Shown piece after piece: positions 14,801-28,100 of a stretch of DNA of 64,000 bases (position 1 is the stretch's first letter; each line of letters begins with the position of its first letter). Below the pieces are notes generated by a model, which was not told the DNA's origin, did no database searches, and saw only the letters and a list, made by a program, of their open reading frames with translations. Location of the stretch: positions 186,772-250,771 of the forward strand of contig CAJNOL010000052.1 in the NCBI GenBank assembly GCA_905250125.1. The letters are read 5' to 3'. Position numbers and translations under genes: made by a program. Source of the stretch: Rotaria sordida (taxonomy: Eukaryota > Rotifera > Eurotatoria > Philodinida > Philodinidae).

Positions 14801-15164
14801 ATGCCGAAACTGAAATTGTTATTTTCTGTAAATAATTTGAGATAAAATTTTTGACAGGTGTAATTAAACAGGCAGTAATGCTCATTTGTAATTGGTTGGT
14901 TGTTTGAATACAAAGAGAACAATATATAGAGTCTGAACACAAAGGTCCTTGCATTATTTGAGGAAAAAAAAACGAACATTCTGCTAAAAAAATTTGTATC
15001 GTATAGTTGCTCAAAAAAATGACACATGAATGAAATTTGATTTACATCTTATTGACATACTTTTTTTTTAGATATTGGTATAAGAGGAATACTGATTTAT
15101 TATTACAATTGCTTATAACCGTTAAAATTTCGCTACAAACGTTGTTTTTATTATTATATTCACA
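11881..15164. other. intergenic region between RapGAP and topoisomerase II
   Basis: No gene is supported. The region should hold the upstream promoter of the minus-strand RapGAP gene and the promoter of topoisomerase II, which are divergent here. A 14-codon ATG segment followed by a strong GTAAGC donor lies at 12203-12244 on the minus strand, but its phase does not fit the next RapGAP exon. Everything else is short AT-rich frames. Confidence 0.6.
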
Positions 15165-18100
15165 ATGAATAGATCCGTTAGTGATGCACCACATAAAGGA
15201 GAAGAAACTTATCAACTTCTTGAACAACTCGATCATATACTTAAACGTCCTGAAACATATATCGGTTCAAATAGACCATGTCGTGAAGTAAAATATCTAT
15301 TTCTATGTTTGACTTATATAATCATTCTTTTTAGGAAATGTGGATTGTTGATGAATCAAATATAGAAAGTCCAAAAATTGTTAAAAAAGAAATAACTTAT
15401 GTTCCTGGTCTTTATAAAATATTCGATGAAATTCTCGGTAAGGAAAAAAAATAACTAATATTAAGATTCTTTTCAAACTCTATAATATATATTTAGTTAA
15501 TGCTGCCGATAATAAACAACGTGATAAAACAATGTCATCAATTGAAGTTACTATTGATCAGTATGTCCAAAAAAATTTCTATTTTTTGTATTCTTATTTT
15601 TTTTTCTTTTGATAGAGAAAAAGGTGAAATAAAAATTTGTAATGATGGTCATGGTATACCTGTTCGTAAATGGGCACAAGATGATTCAATTTATATTCCA
15701 ACATTAATATTTGGCAAACTTCTTACATCAGATAATTTTAATGATGATCAAAAACGAATTACTGGTAATTATATTTTTCATTTGTTAAACTTTATTTTTT
15801 TTTTTTTGTTTTTGCTTCTAGGTGGTCGAAATGGTTACGGTGCAAAAGTAACAAATATTTTTAGTCAAAAATTTACTGTTGAAACATGTTCAAAAGAATT
15901 TAGAAAAATATTTAAACAAGTAATATTTAACTATAATATTAATATTAATTAATTAATTTCTATTTAGACATGGACAAATAATATGCGTGATCCACAAGAT
16001 GCAATAATAACAAAAGCTGAAGGTTCAAAAGAATTTACACGTGTTACATTTATACCTGATTTAAAACGTTTTCAAATGGATACATTAGATGATGATCATA
16101 TTGCTTTATTTAAACGTCGTGCATATGATGTTGCTGTATCAACCGGTTGTAAAGTAATACTTAATGGTACACGTATACCAATTAAAACAATGAAAGATTA
16201 TATATTAATGTATGTTGATGTTGATGAAAAAGAAGTTGTATATAAAAAATTTAATGATCGTTGGGAAATTGGTGTTGCTAAAAATGATCATACAAAAGGT
16301 TTTACACAAGTTAGTTTTGTTAATTCAATTTTAACTTCAGATGGTGGTAAACATGTTGATTATATAACAGAACAAATATGTCCAAAATTAGTTGAACATA
16401 TAAAAAAAAAAACAAAAACTGCTGGTGAAAATTTAAAACCAATGCAAGTTAAAAATCATTTATTTCTTTTTGTTAATTGTTTAATTGAAAATCCTGAATT
16501 TGAATCTCAAGCTAAAAAACAATTAGCTACAGAAAAAAAAAATTTTGGTTCAACATGTTTAATAAAAAATGATCAAAATTTTCATAAAGATATTATTAAA
16601 AAAACTGGTATTGTTGAATCTGTTATTGATTGGCTTGAACATCGACAAGATGCTAAATTACATAAACAAAGTGGTTCAAAAACATCAAAATTAAAAGGTA
16701 TACCGAAATTAGATGATGCTAATGATGCTGGTACAAAAAATTCTATTAATTGTACTTTAATTGTAACTGAAGGAGATTCAGCTAAAGCACTTGCTGTTGC
16801 TGGTCTTGGTGTTATTGGTAAGAAAAGATAAAATTTTTTTTTTTTTTGAATAGTTTTAACTAACGTTTTTTTCATTGAATAGGTCGTGATCGTTATGGTG
16901 TTTATCCATTAAAAGGTAAACTTTTAAATGTACGTGAAGCAACAACAAAAAAAATGACTGAAAATAGTGAAATATCACAATTAGTTAAAATTCTTGGTTT
17001 AAATTATGGTGAAAAATATATTAATCCTAGTGATTTATCAAAATTACGTTATGGTAAATTAATGATTATGGCTGATCAAGATCAAGATGGTAGTCATATA
17101 AAAGGTCTTGTTATTAATTTTATACATTGTAAATGGCCTAATTTACTTAAACATGATTATATTGAAGTTTTTATTACACCAATTCTTAAAGTAAGATATT
17201 GTCGATCGAATAGAAATTATTTTAATAACTTCAGATAAAATTAAAAATTTCTTTTTAGGTATCAAAAGGTTCTGAAGTAATTTCATTTTATTCAATGCCT
17301 GAATTTGAACAATGGCAATCATCAACACCAAATTGGCAAAAATGGAAATGCAAATACTATAAAGGTCTTTTTGAATTTTTATTATTAAAAACAAATAATT
17401 ATTTTTTTTTTTGAACAGGTTTGGGTACATCAACAGCTAAAGAAGCTAAAGAATATTTTTCTAATATGGAACGTCATCGTATTTTATTTAAATATGAATC
17501 AATTAAAGATGATCTTGCTATACAATTAGCATTTAATAGTGCATTAAGTGATGATCGTAAAGATTGGATTAAATGGCATACAGAAGATATTAATCAACGA
17601 CGTGAACAAAATTTACCTATGGATTATTTATATCGTAAAGATACAAAACAAATTAATTTTAATGATTTTGTTAATAAAGAACTTGTTCTTTTTTCAAAAT
17701 CAAGTACAGAACGTGCAATTCCAAATATAATGGTAAATAAATCAATATTAAAAAAAAAAAATCCCAAAAATTTTCTTTTTTGTTTTTTTAGGATGGTCTT
17801 AAACCTGGTCAACGTAAAATAATGTTTGTTTGTTTTACAAAAAATATAATACGTGAAATAAAAGTTGCACAATTAGGTGGTAAAGTTGCTGAAAATTCAG
17901 CTTATCATCATGGTGAACAATCATTAACAAATACAATTGTTGGTCTTGCACAAAATTTTGTTGGTTCAAATAATATTAATTTTCTTGTACCAGCTGGTCA
18001 ATTTGGTACACGTTTACATGGTGGTAATGATTCAGCTTCAGCACGTTATATTTTTACTCGTCTAAGGTAACCAAAAAAAAGAATTATATGATGTTTTAAT

Positions 18101-21059
18101 TTATTGATAATATTTTATTTATAGCCCACTTGCTTTAACATTATTTAATAAAAATGATGAACCATTATTAACATATTTAAATGAAGATGGTATGAGTATT
18201 GAACCTGAATGGTATTGTCCAATAATTCCAACTGTTCTTGTTAATGGTGCACATGGTGTTGGTACTGGTTATTCAACTGATATACCATCATATAATCCAT
18301 TAACATTAAGTAATAATATGAAATATTATATACGACAAGAACGTGAACGACAACGTCAATTAAATAATCCAACAAGTGAACCAAGAAAATATTCGGATGT
18401 TATTAAATTAAAAGACTTAATTCCATGGTTTAAAAATTTTACTGGTGAAATTAAATTATTAGATGATGATCGTACACGTGGTGTTACGAATGGTGTTTGT
18501 GCTAAACTTGATGAATCAACACTTGAAATAACTGATTTACCTGTTGGTACATGGACACAACAATATAAAGAAACTGTTCTTGAAGTAATGTTACATCCAA
18601 AAAGAAATGATATTGCACCAACTATTCTTGATTATAAAGGTTTGTTTTATAGATAACTTGTCTTGTTCTGTAAAAAAAAGGTAACCTATATCGGAATGTG
18701 TTTTTAATTCATCAGATCGAATTTTATGAAAAAAGAAGACAATCATTATATCAATATATTCCTACCACTTAGAAATTTTCGATATATTTCGAAAGTTTCA
18801 ATCTCTCTCCTAGTGCCCAATAGGACAGGTTACAACTTGTTAAAATGCTGTTCCGAACAGCCTCCTATCTATTACCCACCATCCAGCTACATTATTTTAA
18901 TATTTCTTATTTGTTTGTTTTTTTTTAAATAGAATATCATACGGATACAACTGTTCGTTTTGTTGTAAAATTAAGTCATGAACAATTTACTAAACTTAAG
19001 GCAGCTGGTCTTCATAAAAGTTTTCGTTTACAAGATACATTTAAATTAACTAATATGGTACTTTTTGATCATAATGGTATTTTACGTCGTTATAAAACAG
19101 CTGAAGAAATTTGTGAAGAATTTTTTATGGTTCGTCTTCAAATGTATAATAAAAGAAAAGAATATATGGTTGGTACATTAAAATCACAATGTACAAAATT
19201 AGATAATATAGCAAGATTTATTCAAGAAAAAATAGAAAATGTTATAATAATTGAAAATAAAAAAATTAGTGCTGTTATTGATATGCTTGTTGAACGTAAA
19301 TATGCTCGTGATCCAGAAAAAGTTTGGCGTGAAGAAGCAAAGAAAAGAGTAAATATTAGAATTTAATTTTTTTTTTTTAATATATTTTTTTGTCTTTTTA
19401 GTTTGCTGTTGAACTTGCTACACATGTTGTTCATGAAGATACAGATCAATTAGCAGATTTACAATTAAAACAAGAAGATGAAGAAAATGAAGATTTTCAT
19501 GATGATGATAAAAATCAAAAATCAAAAACAACAACAACATCAAATCACGTTGATACAACTTATTATGATTATTTAATAAATATGTCATTACGTAATTTAA
19601 CAAAAGAACGTCGTGATGATATTGTTAAAGATCAAAAAGATAAACATGATAAACTTGATGCTTTAGAAAAAAAATCTCCTGAAGATTTATATGAAGATGA
19701 TATTTTCAATTTTGAAGCTGAATATCAAAAAGTATATTCAATATCTTTATTTTTAGAATTCAAAGAAAACAATTTTCTTAATTTTTAGACAATTGAAAAA
19801 GAACGTGCCGATGAAATGTTTGAGGTTGCACATCCAACAACAAAGAAAGCAGGTGGTGATAATAGAACTCGTAAACGACAAACAGCTAAACCACAACGTG
19901 CTGAAACTAAACCAGCTCCACATGGTAAACGTATAACACCAGTCATTGATCCAGCATTAATTAAAAAAGTTAATGAAGAAATTCTTAAACGTAGTAAAGT
20001 ATGTTCTTCTCATTTTTTTTTATTCTATAATCATGTCGAAGATAAATTTTCTTTATTAGGAAGAAAAGACTGTTGAAGATAAAAAAACAATTATTGAATA
20101 TCTTGTTAAAGAAGGTGTTACAACAGAAGATATATCAAATATTATGCAAATGCGTTGTAGAGAAAAGAAGAAAATTGGTGGTCTTACAGGTTTTTATTTT
20201 TGAAATAAATATTCTATTTTCTTATTTTTTGATTAAATTTTGTTGTAGAAAAGAAACCGGCTGAAACAGAAGAGAAAAAATTAAATGGTACAATTGATGA
20301 AAATGATGAAAATAGCAATGTATCAATGATGTTAGTTGATGATAATGATAAGGTTGATGATAATGATAATTCAGGTTTAGTAAAAGAAGAAATAACACCA
20401 AAACGTAATGCACAACGTACAGCAAAAGAAAAAGTTACAATATATCTTGGAGATAATGATGATGAAGATGATGATAGTATTATACAAGGAATGGAAATTG
20501 ATGATATTGAATCAGATTATATGGGTAGTGATTCGGAAAGTGGAAAGAAAATTAAAAAAGTTAATGTTAAACCAAAACAACCACGAAAACCTAAATCAGG
20601 TATTTTTGAAAATATTATCTATTAGAAAAAAAAGTATATGTTTTTTTTTGTTTCAAGCTACTGCTAATGATGCAACATCTCCAACGAAAAAGAAAGTATG
20701 TGATATTAAACTTTGATTGATATTTAATAAAATAAAATTCGTCTCTATTGTAGACAACTGCTAAGAAAAATACAGTAGATGTTCCGATGGATGATGAAAA
20801 AAATAATGATGAATCAACACCAAAGAATAATAAAACAGAAAAACCAAAAAAACCTCGAGTATGTTAAAATTTTTCTATTAATTTTAAAAAGTTGTTATTG
20901 AATTATTTCAGGCTAAAAAAGAATCTGATGCAACACCAAAGAAAGAAACCATTAAAAAAGAACCAAAAAAAGCAGCTAAACGACCTAAACCAGCAGTGAG
21001 TATACAAATAAATCGAGAAGAAAAATTTCAATCTAATCTTGATATTAATTATAGGATAG

Positions 21060-21090
<31 letters not shown>

Positions 21091-21266
21091 ATTCCGATTT
21101 TATCGAATACACCAATTCCGACTAAAAAAGTAAAACATAATCTTTATCTTTTTCAATGATTATAAACTTTAATGATTTTAATTTTTAGCCTCGTACACAA
21201 CGTACTGCTGCTACTAAAAAAAGTTATCATATTTCGGATGATGACGATGATGAAGATTATCTTTAA
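15165..21266 (+). CDS. TOP2: DNA topoisomerase II
   Basis: Nuclear type IIA topoisomerase: passes one duplex through a transient double-strand break using ATP. Exons: 15165-15287, 15335-15437, 15497-15560, 15616-15764, 15822-15919, 15968-16817, 16883-17190, 17259-17364, 17419-17732, 17792-18066, 18125-18639, 18933-19348, 19402-19731, 19789-19998, 20060-20189, 20249-20599, 20658-20695, 20754-20858, 20912-20995, 21055-21129, 21189-21266. They sum to 4722 nt, 1573 aa, near the usual animal length. Seen: GHKL ATPase with GGRNGYGAK (residues 147-155), a QAK version of the QTK loop, TOPRIM with EGDSAKALAV and DQDQDGSH, winged-helix LHGGNDSASARYIFT with the DNA-linking tyrosine at 791 (codon 18047-18049), and a long Lys- and Asp/Glu-rich C-terminal tail typical of a nuclear regulatory tail. 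One intron (18640-18932) is about five times longer than the others. Confidence 0.97.
18640..18932 (+). other. unusually long topoisomerase II intron with a small palindrome
   Basis: This 293 bp intron interrupts the DYK-EYH codons. Other introns of the gene are about 45-70 bp. It contains a 15-base perfect inverted repeat, GCTGTTC-C-GAACAGC, at 18847-18861, and is less T-rich than its neighbours, which suggests an old insertion. I see no coding potential. Confidence 0.6.
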
Positions 21267-21743
21267 AAAAAAAAAGAATCTCATTCTATTTATGTATATA
21301 TATATATATACATAACATCCTAGATGGTTTATTTTCGTTTTGTCTCTAAATGAAATAAGAAATTGTTTATTCATTTATTTTGTTTTGTGGCATTTATGTG
21401 TTTGTGCACATTAAATATTAGTTTTTTGTTGTTCTTACCTAGTTAAATATATATGTAAGTGTCTATTTGTAATCCTACTTTTTGTTTGTTTTTTTTTTGT
21501 TTTGGATGATTATGAAAACAAAATAAAAATGTGTTTTTGTTTCCATTGTATAAGATTAGAGTATATCAGTGAAGAGAAAGAAGAAAAAAAAAACGAACAA
21601 AAAGAAAGAAAAAAAAAAGATCAAATACGAGAGAAAAAAAATAGGACAAGTTTCATTTGTTTTTTTTTTTTCGAACAAAGTGATATCGAGCACAAAAACA
21701 AAAATAGAAATCAATGATACTCTTCTTTCGAACAAATATATCA

Positions 21744-24700
21744 TTACACAGAAGATCGTTTGACATCGAGTCGATACGAATTTAACTCAACATCTTGTCG
21801 AAAATTAGATAACATTGTTTGTAATCTCGTTTGTGATAGAATATTTTCAGAATCAGTAATATTATTCACATTTGTTGCTTGTTCATATGATGGTTTTAAT
21901 GAACCAATTGATGCGGATGTATGTATAGGAGGATGAGATGTTGATGAATAAGAAAAAGGTGGTGGCCAATTAGTAGTTGGAGAATCATCTGTAGATGATT
22001 TACCTCCTAATACTGATGTTGTTGTCATTGGTAATAATTTTGTTGATGTTTGTAAATTATAATCAGTATTGGACGGTTTACCAATAGAAAAAGCTCGTCG
22101 AACTGCAGCTGAATCTAAACGTTGCATTGGTACAAGATGAGCTATTTTTCCAGGCATACGACGAACAGTAAATTTTTTACGTTCTTTCTGTCTATGTTTA
22201 AAACATGAAAAACAATGACATGGTTCGGATTCGGATGGTGTTATTTCAGTTGATAAATATTCAAATTGATCTGGAGATGGATAAGGAATGAGAGTACCTA
22301 AAATTAAATATATAAAAAGAAAAAAAACAAACAAAATATATTCCTTTATAAAGTATTATTTGTTTTTTTTTTTAAATTCTACCATTTGGACTAATTAAAT
22401 CACTATCAAATCGAAGTGAATTACGTGCAACTGCTGATTGAATTTCTTCACGACGTTCATCTTCAGTATTCATTGTTAAAAATCTTAGTACAAGTAAATT
22501 CATTGATGAAGCAACAACAGTTAAACCAAAAAGAATAAATGTCATTGATAGAACAACATAAAAAATATTAGTATTCAATGCTTCATTAGTTTGTAAAGCA
22601 ACAAAATCACCAAAACCTATTAATTAATAACAAAAAAAAAAAATTTATATTATTTTTCGACAAAAAAAAAAAAATAAAATTTACCTATCGTTGTTAATGT
22701 TATAAAACAATAATAAACACAATCGAAATAATCCCATGTTTCATAATGACGAAACATTGCGGCACCACCTGTAACAACTCCAACTGCTAATACAGTACCA
22801 ACAATAACAAGTTCAGTTTGTGTAGTGTCATAATGACGTAATTTAATACATTTTTTTATTGTTTTTATACACCAACTAGCAAAATTATTTAGACGTTCAC
22901 CAACAGATTGAAACATAACAAGACATAATGGAATACCAATAACGGCATAGAGCATACAGAATGATTTTCCCCATACTGAAATAAGAAAATTTTATTTGAT
23001 TGAACAAGAAAAAAAAAAACAAACACTAAATCATTGATATGTGTTTACTTACTTGTAGTTGGACAAGAATGACCATAGCCTAGAATAAAAAAAAAATGAA
23101 TGATGTTATTCGAACGAAAGATTAAAAATCTAATAATATTTTTAATATTTTTATAACTGCTTCTAATCCGAATAAGTATACTTATATTTTTCAAGTATTT
23201 CAAGAGAGACTAGAAGCAAATCGTGTAATTTTTTATTCTCAATCGGAAATTATGAATGACTATTGTATATGGAAAATGATTACTATTAAATGAATTTATA
23301 ACATGATTGAAACTCACAACAAGTACAAATATGTTTTCTAGATATAGAACAAAAAAAATCTTCATTTTGATGATGATAATAGAATTCAATAGAAAATTAA
23401 TATTTTCATAAGATCAATATATTAGGAAAAGAAAAGAACTTTGATTTATATTTATTAAAATTGTCTTGAATTTAGTTAGCTTTAAAGAAAAGATAAAAAT
23501 AATAAATGATAATCTTCTTTTTGTTAATTTATAGATATAAGTTTATTTTTATTTTTATCATAGTGGTTTTTTTTTTGTCAAAATTATATTTACTCAAAAA
23601 CTTTCAAAAGACAAAAATATTCAATGCCATGATTCTCTTCCACAGAGAAAACTGATATTTACTTCAGCAAATATTATGTCGGTATGATATTATTAAAAAT
23701 ATATTTATTTATCACTTCTATTGATTTTTCTCATTAAATTCTCAAAATATTTGTTCTATATTTAGTGGTTGGCATCACGTTTTTTTTTGATTGAGAGTTA
23801 TACAGTTGAATACAAGAACAAACAGTAAACAGCTGTTAATTATCTAAGGACATGTTTGAAAATAGACAACCATAATAATAATAATAATAATGATAATAAT
23901 AATAATAATAATAATTCAGTGGACAGAAGAATGATTTCCGTCTCATCTTCAGACTATTACCTACATACATATATTTATGCAGGCATACGACATAACACTC
24001 TTTCATTGACGTCATTGGGAAGGCTACTATTCTATCACCATGATTTTGGCAATCATCTTTCTCTCTCTCTCTCTCTCTTCTATCAACAAGCAAATAGATT
24101 TTTGTGACAGGATGCACTCAACAGAGTCTAATGACTCGAATGCCATCAGTAGCAAAGGGATCTAGTCTCTGTTCTCGTCTACTCTTTGGTGGAAAAAAAA
24201 GAATGAGAGATTCGTGCACGCGTGCGCGACGAAGATTAGCAAACAACGTTCAAGTTCTATCCATCCAAAATCTGCCCTCCTTCTTCTTTTTTTTTTGTCT
24301 TCCAAGCTCAAAAAAAAAAAATACCACAATCAATTGTAACTAGCAATTCACAGTAGGAATGCATCAAAACAATTGGAAAAAAAAGCTCTATCGACGTCAA
24401 ATAAGAATGGAGGCCAAACTCGATACATACTATAATCGATTTTTTTTTGTGTTTCTAAAACAATGAATAAAAAAAGAGAAAAAAAAAAGAAAGAAAAACT
24501 ATATGATGAGTTTTTCTTCTCTTAACAAACACATTTCTGACGCATGAATATATAACTAAATTTTTTAATCAGTAAATAGAAAAATCTGATGAAATCGCGA
24601 GTTGTCTTAATTGACACGCAATGAATGATTTTTCTTGCCACTTTTCTTTTAATCTCATCAGAAATTTAGATAAATATATGAAACAAAAAAAACAAAAAAG

Positions 24701-25101
24701 ATTTCATATATATTTAAAATATTATGCATAAGATAATATAAGTATTATTTAATTTTTTTGCTTACCGATAGTTGTTATGACAGTAAGCGAAAAATAAAAT
24801 GCTCCAGGAAATTTCCATTGGGCACCGGCTTTATGCGGTTGATATTTAATAACAATATCTTCAAGTTCAGTGTATTCCGTTTCGGATATATTATATGAAT
24901 GGAGCATGCTCGCTTCTGCCTTTTGATATTGTTTGCGCAGCATATCTTCTGTATTTGATTCCAGCGCGTCAAATATGGCCGCACCAACCAGCAGATAACT
25001 GAATGAAAAATAATCGAATTTTTATAAATTAATTTTATGATACAAACATACCTGAACGTCGAAACAATAAGTGTTAAGGTACGAACGTTCTGCTTTTTCA
25101 T
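21744..25101 (-). CDS. KCNK3/9-like: TASK-type two-pore-domain potassium channel
   Basis: Plasma-membrane background (leak) potassium channel. Exons on the minus strand: 25052-25101, 24766-24998, 23053-23079, 22685-22975, 22383-22616, 21744-22297; total 1389 nt, 462 aa. The N-terminus MKKQNVRTLTLIV and YLLVGAAIFDALESN are TASK-like. First pore filter TTIGYGH is followed by His, the external pH sensor position of TASK channels; second filter is TTIGFGD. LVLRFLTMN ends the fourth transmembrane helix, matching the TASK gate/anaesthetic-response motif. The cytoplasmic tail is Ser/Thr/Pro-rich and ends KRSSV, resembling the C-terminal 14-3-3 binding motif of TASK-1 and TASK-3. A 27 bp exon carries the first filter's GYGH. 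The intron 23080-24765 is 1.7 kb. The gene converges on topoisomerase II with 477 bp between stops. Confidence 0.95.
23872..23915. repeat. AAT trinucleotide microsatellite
   Basis: A run of ATA/AAT units with one interruption inside the long K2P channel intron. It creates Asn- and Tyr-run open frames on both strands that are not genes. Confidence 0.95.
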
Positions 25102-28100
25102 ACTCGCGTCATCAACGCACCGACTCGGCCAGTATTAAACTTCCGGCGAGACTGTGCATATGATATTATATTTTTTCGTTGATCACCGGGCTAACTTGCT
25201 TTTATATTCTTTTCTATCTCTACTGTTGTCCTACTATATATGATGATTATGATTGAAACCTAAAAATAGTCTTTTGTTATTGTTGTTGAGTACGAATAAA
25301 TAGATCAATGTCAACAATCGAGTTCAACAACGACAAGAATAAGTATGACATACATCTATGTGGGTTAATAGTATAGAATGACGATCACAAACGGTGGTAG
25401 TAGGCTTAGTGTTGTTGGTATGATCACAGAAAAAGGAGAAGAAGAAACAACACACATTATATATGACAACAAGTTGCACCAATACGAGTAGAAAATCGGC
25501 GTTGCGACTATGGCCAATGTCAATGAGATGCATTGACATGAGTTTCTATCGATAGAATCTGTAACGCATGAGAGAAAGAGAAAGAAAACTAAATGATATT
25601 CGACAGAAACCGTATCACTTTGATGGATTATATATATCTATTATATGTATCTTTATATTTGTATGTGTATATATGTGTGTGTGTGAATGTTCAAAATATG
25701 GGTGCAAGTAGTAGAAAAAAAAGTCAGTCAAAATGAGACAGAGTAGAATAACGACCATTTGGGGAGAGTGGAGAAAGAACGAAGAATCTGGCACGCGTAC
25801 ATAGATACGAAGCGAGGACAAGCAGTTGGCTGTTTTATTTTTTTTGAAAATAGTGCCGAACCAGCCAGAAAAAGAAGCAACAACGTGCAGAAACCTTCAT
25901 CATTCTTTTTTTCTCTGTTCTCCATCTCTTTCTCGTCTAGCTTTCTCCTTCTCTCTCTCTCTCTCTCTCTCATCTTTCCTTCGTGTCGTTTCCATCATTT
26001 CTTAGATAGGCAGCATGCAGTAAGGAACAGAAGGATGATGATGATGATGATGATGATGACGAGGACGACGACGATGACGCCGTTGTCGATGACAAAAAGA
26101 CGAAGCAACAGCAATGATGATGATGATGATGCAAAGAGCATCTCGAGCTATGCAAGAGCGATAGTACGTTGATTTACAAAAGCGCATATATAGGCCTGCT
26201 CGTTCTGCACGATAAGAAACAGAGGCGACGATGATGACTTTCAGATCACTTGGTTTTTTGTTCTATTTTATTGTGTCTTCTCTATGTTGTATGCAGTTAG
26301 TTTACCAACGATCGAACGCAAGCAAACAAGCAAGCGGGAAAGCACATCGACAAACGCTTGCGGACATTCTAATTTATTCAATTCCCTTCCTATACTACAT
26401 TACTATTGCTTATTCTTTCTGTCAAGCAAAGCACACACACAAGCTGGTGAAGAACAAGACGAAAAAAAAAAAAAGATCTTCGTGCCAAATACAGAATTAT
26501 AATAAACCTCGATGTCGATAAAGTGGTAGGGATGAGGATAGATAGATAGTAGATAGATTGATGGATAGAGCTTCGAGCGGACGCTCATTCTCGCGTTAAA
26601 CGATTTTCAAGAGAGGAAAGAAACTTACATAAACGGTAGATACTTGAAGATCGTCTACTAGTATACATCAGTTTTCTTCCTTCTTTTTTCTTTCATTGTG
26701 GTAGTCTTCATATACTATAAGATGCAGCTGTTGCAATTGGATGTCATCTAAAGATTATTTTCCTTTTTTTTCTTTTTATACACATGAAGAGCTTTTTATA
26801 TAAATGATGTCATTCTTATTCCATATATACATTTATGAAGAAAATTTTTTTTTTTTTTTTTTTTTGAAATAGTAATAGATTTTATAAAATTAAACAATCT
26901 AACATTATTCAATAGTATTATTGAACAAATAAAGAAAATTACTGATCAAATACTATAGAATATGTTTTGTCTCTATTATTGCACTTATGCGTATAACACA
27001 ATCAATTAGATTTTTGTATAAAGGGTGTAAAACAAGCTTTGATTCCCTCAAGTCATATTCTTTTCTCACGTAAGTCTATACTAGTGAAGGCTAATATATT
27101 CATAGTGTATAATGCACTAGATATGTCGATATATTATACGTTAGATTATCTTTATAGAAATATGAGCAATGTTAAAATTATTCAAAAATAAATTTATTTC
27201 TAATATTTCAAGTAATTATTTTTATGTTTGATTAGTAATATTATAGAAAATGTATGAATTGAAGGAAGACTTATATAAATCTAATTTCTTTGATAAAAAT
27301 AAGAGAAAAAGAAAAATTGTGCATCAATCCTGACATATTTATTCTCTTATCTTTTTTATCTATCAATCAATTGATACAATACATTGAAATTTTCGTTTTT
27401 AATTGTCTATCAGTATAATTGATTTCTTCTCATTTACAATATGCAAAAACAAAACTATAGAAGTTATTTTCTATTTATATAAAAAAGAAATTGTAATTTG
27501 AATGAGACAAATGATAATTATCTACCGATCGATTCATTTTGCCACTATATAAAAATAGTCTCGCTATTTCATTTATATATTTTCTTATTTCTACACGTTA
27601 CCCAATATTTAAACAAGAGAGATCTAAAAATTTCTCTTTCTAGCATGCATATAATAACGTGTCGAAGTAATAAAAATGCAAAAGTAAATATGTAGTAAAA
27701 TAAAAGTTACTTATATTATACAGATGAATGTATGACTTCAGTTTTTCCTATTGCTGTTCGTATAAAAAAAAAAAAAGTTCAACATAATTTTATGATTTTG
27801 ATATTATTGATAATTCTACAAGCAAAAAAAATACGTACAAAATTAGAATGCTAATGTATTCTAAATCAAGGTGTACAATACGCATATACTATCAATGTCG
27901 ACCTGGACTTCTATAGAGTCATGTGACAAAGGATTATTGCTCCCAAGAATCAAAATTTATTTAATCCTTTGCATGCCTATATGCATCAGCAATTATTTTC
28001 TCCTTGTTATACCTAGAACAATTAATTAGAATGAAAAATAATTGTTCGTTTGTTTTTTCTTTTATTTAAAATCACAAAATCTACTAATTGGCCTTGTAGC

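Noticed and set aside
23836-24117. Open frames on both strands in the long K2P intron
   Set aside because: They are driven by the AAT and CT microsatellites, with Asn- and Tyr-run translations.
25759-26172. 137-codon plus-strand open frame
   Set aside because: It is built from CT and GAT microsatellites (Ser/Leu, Met and Asp runs), with no domain and no splice context.
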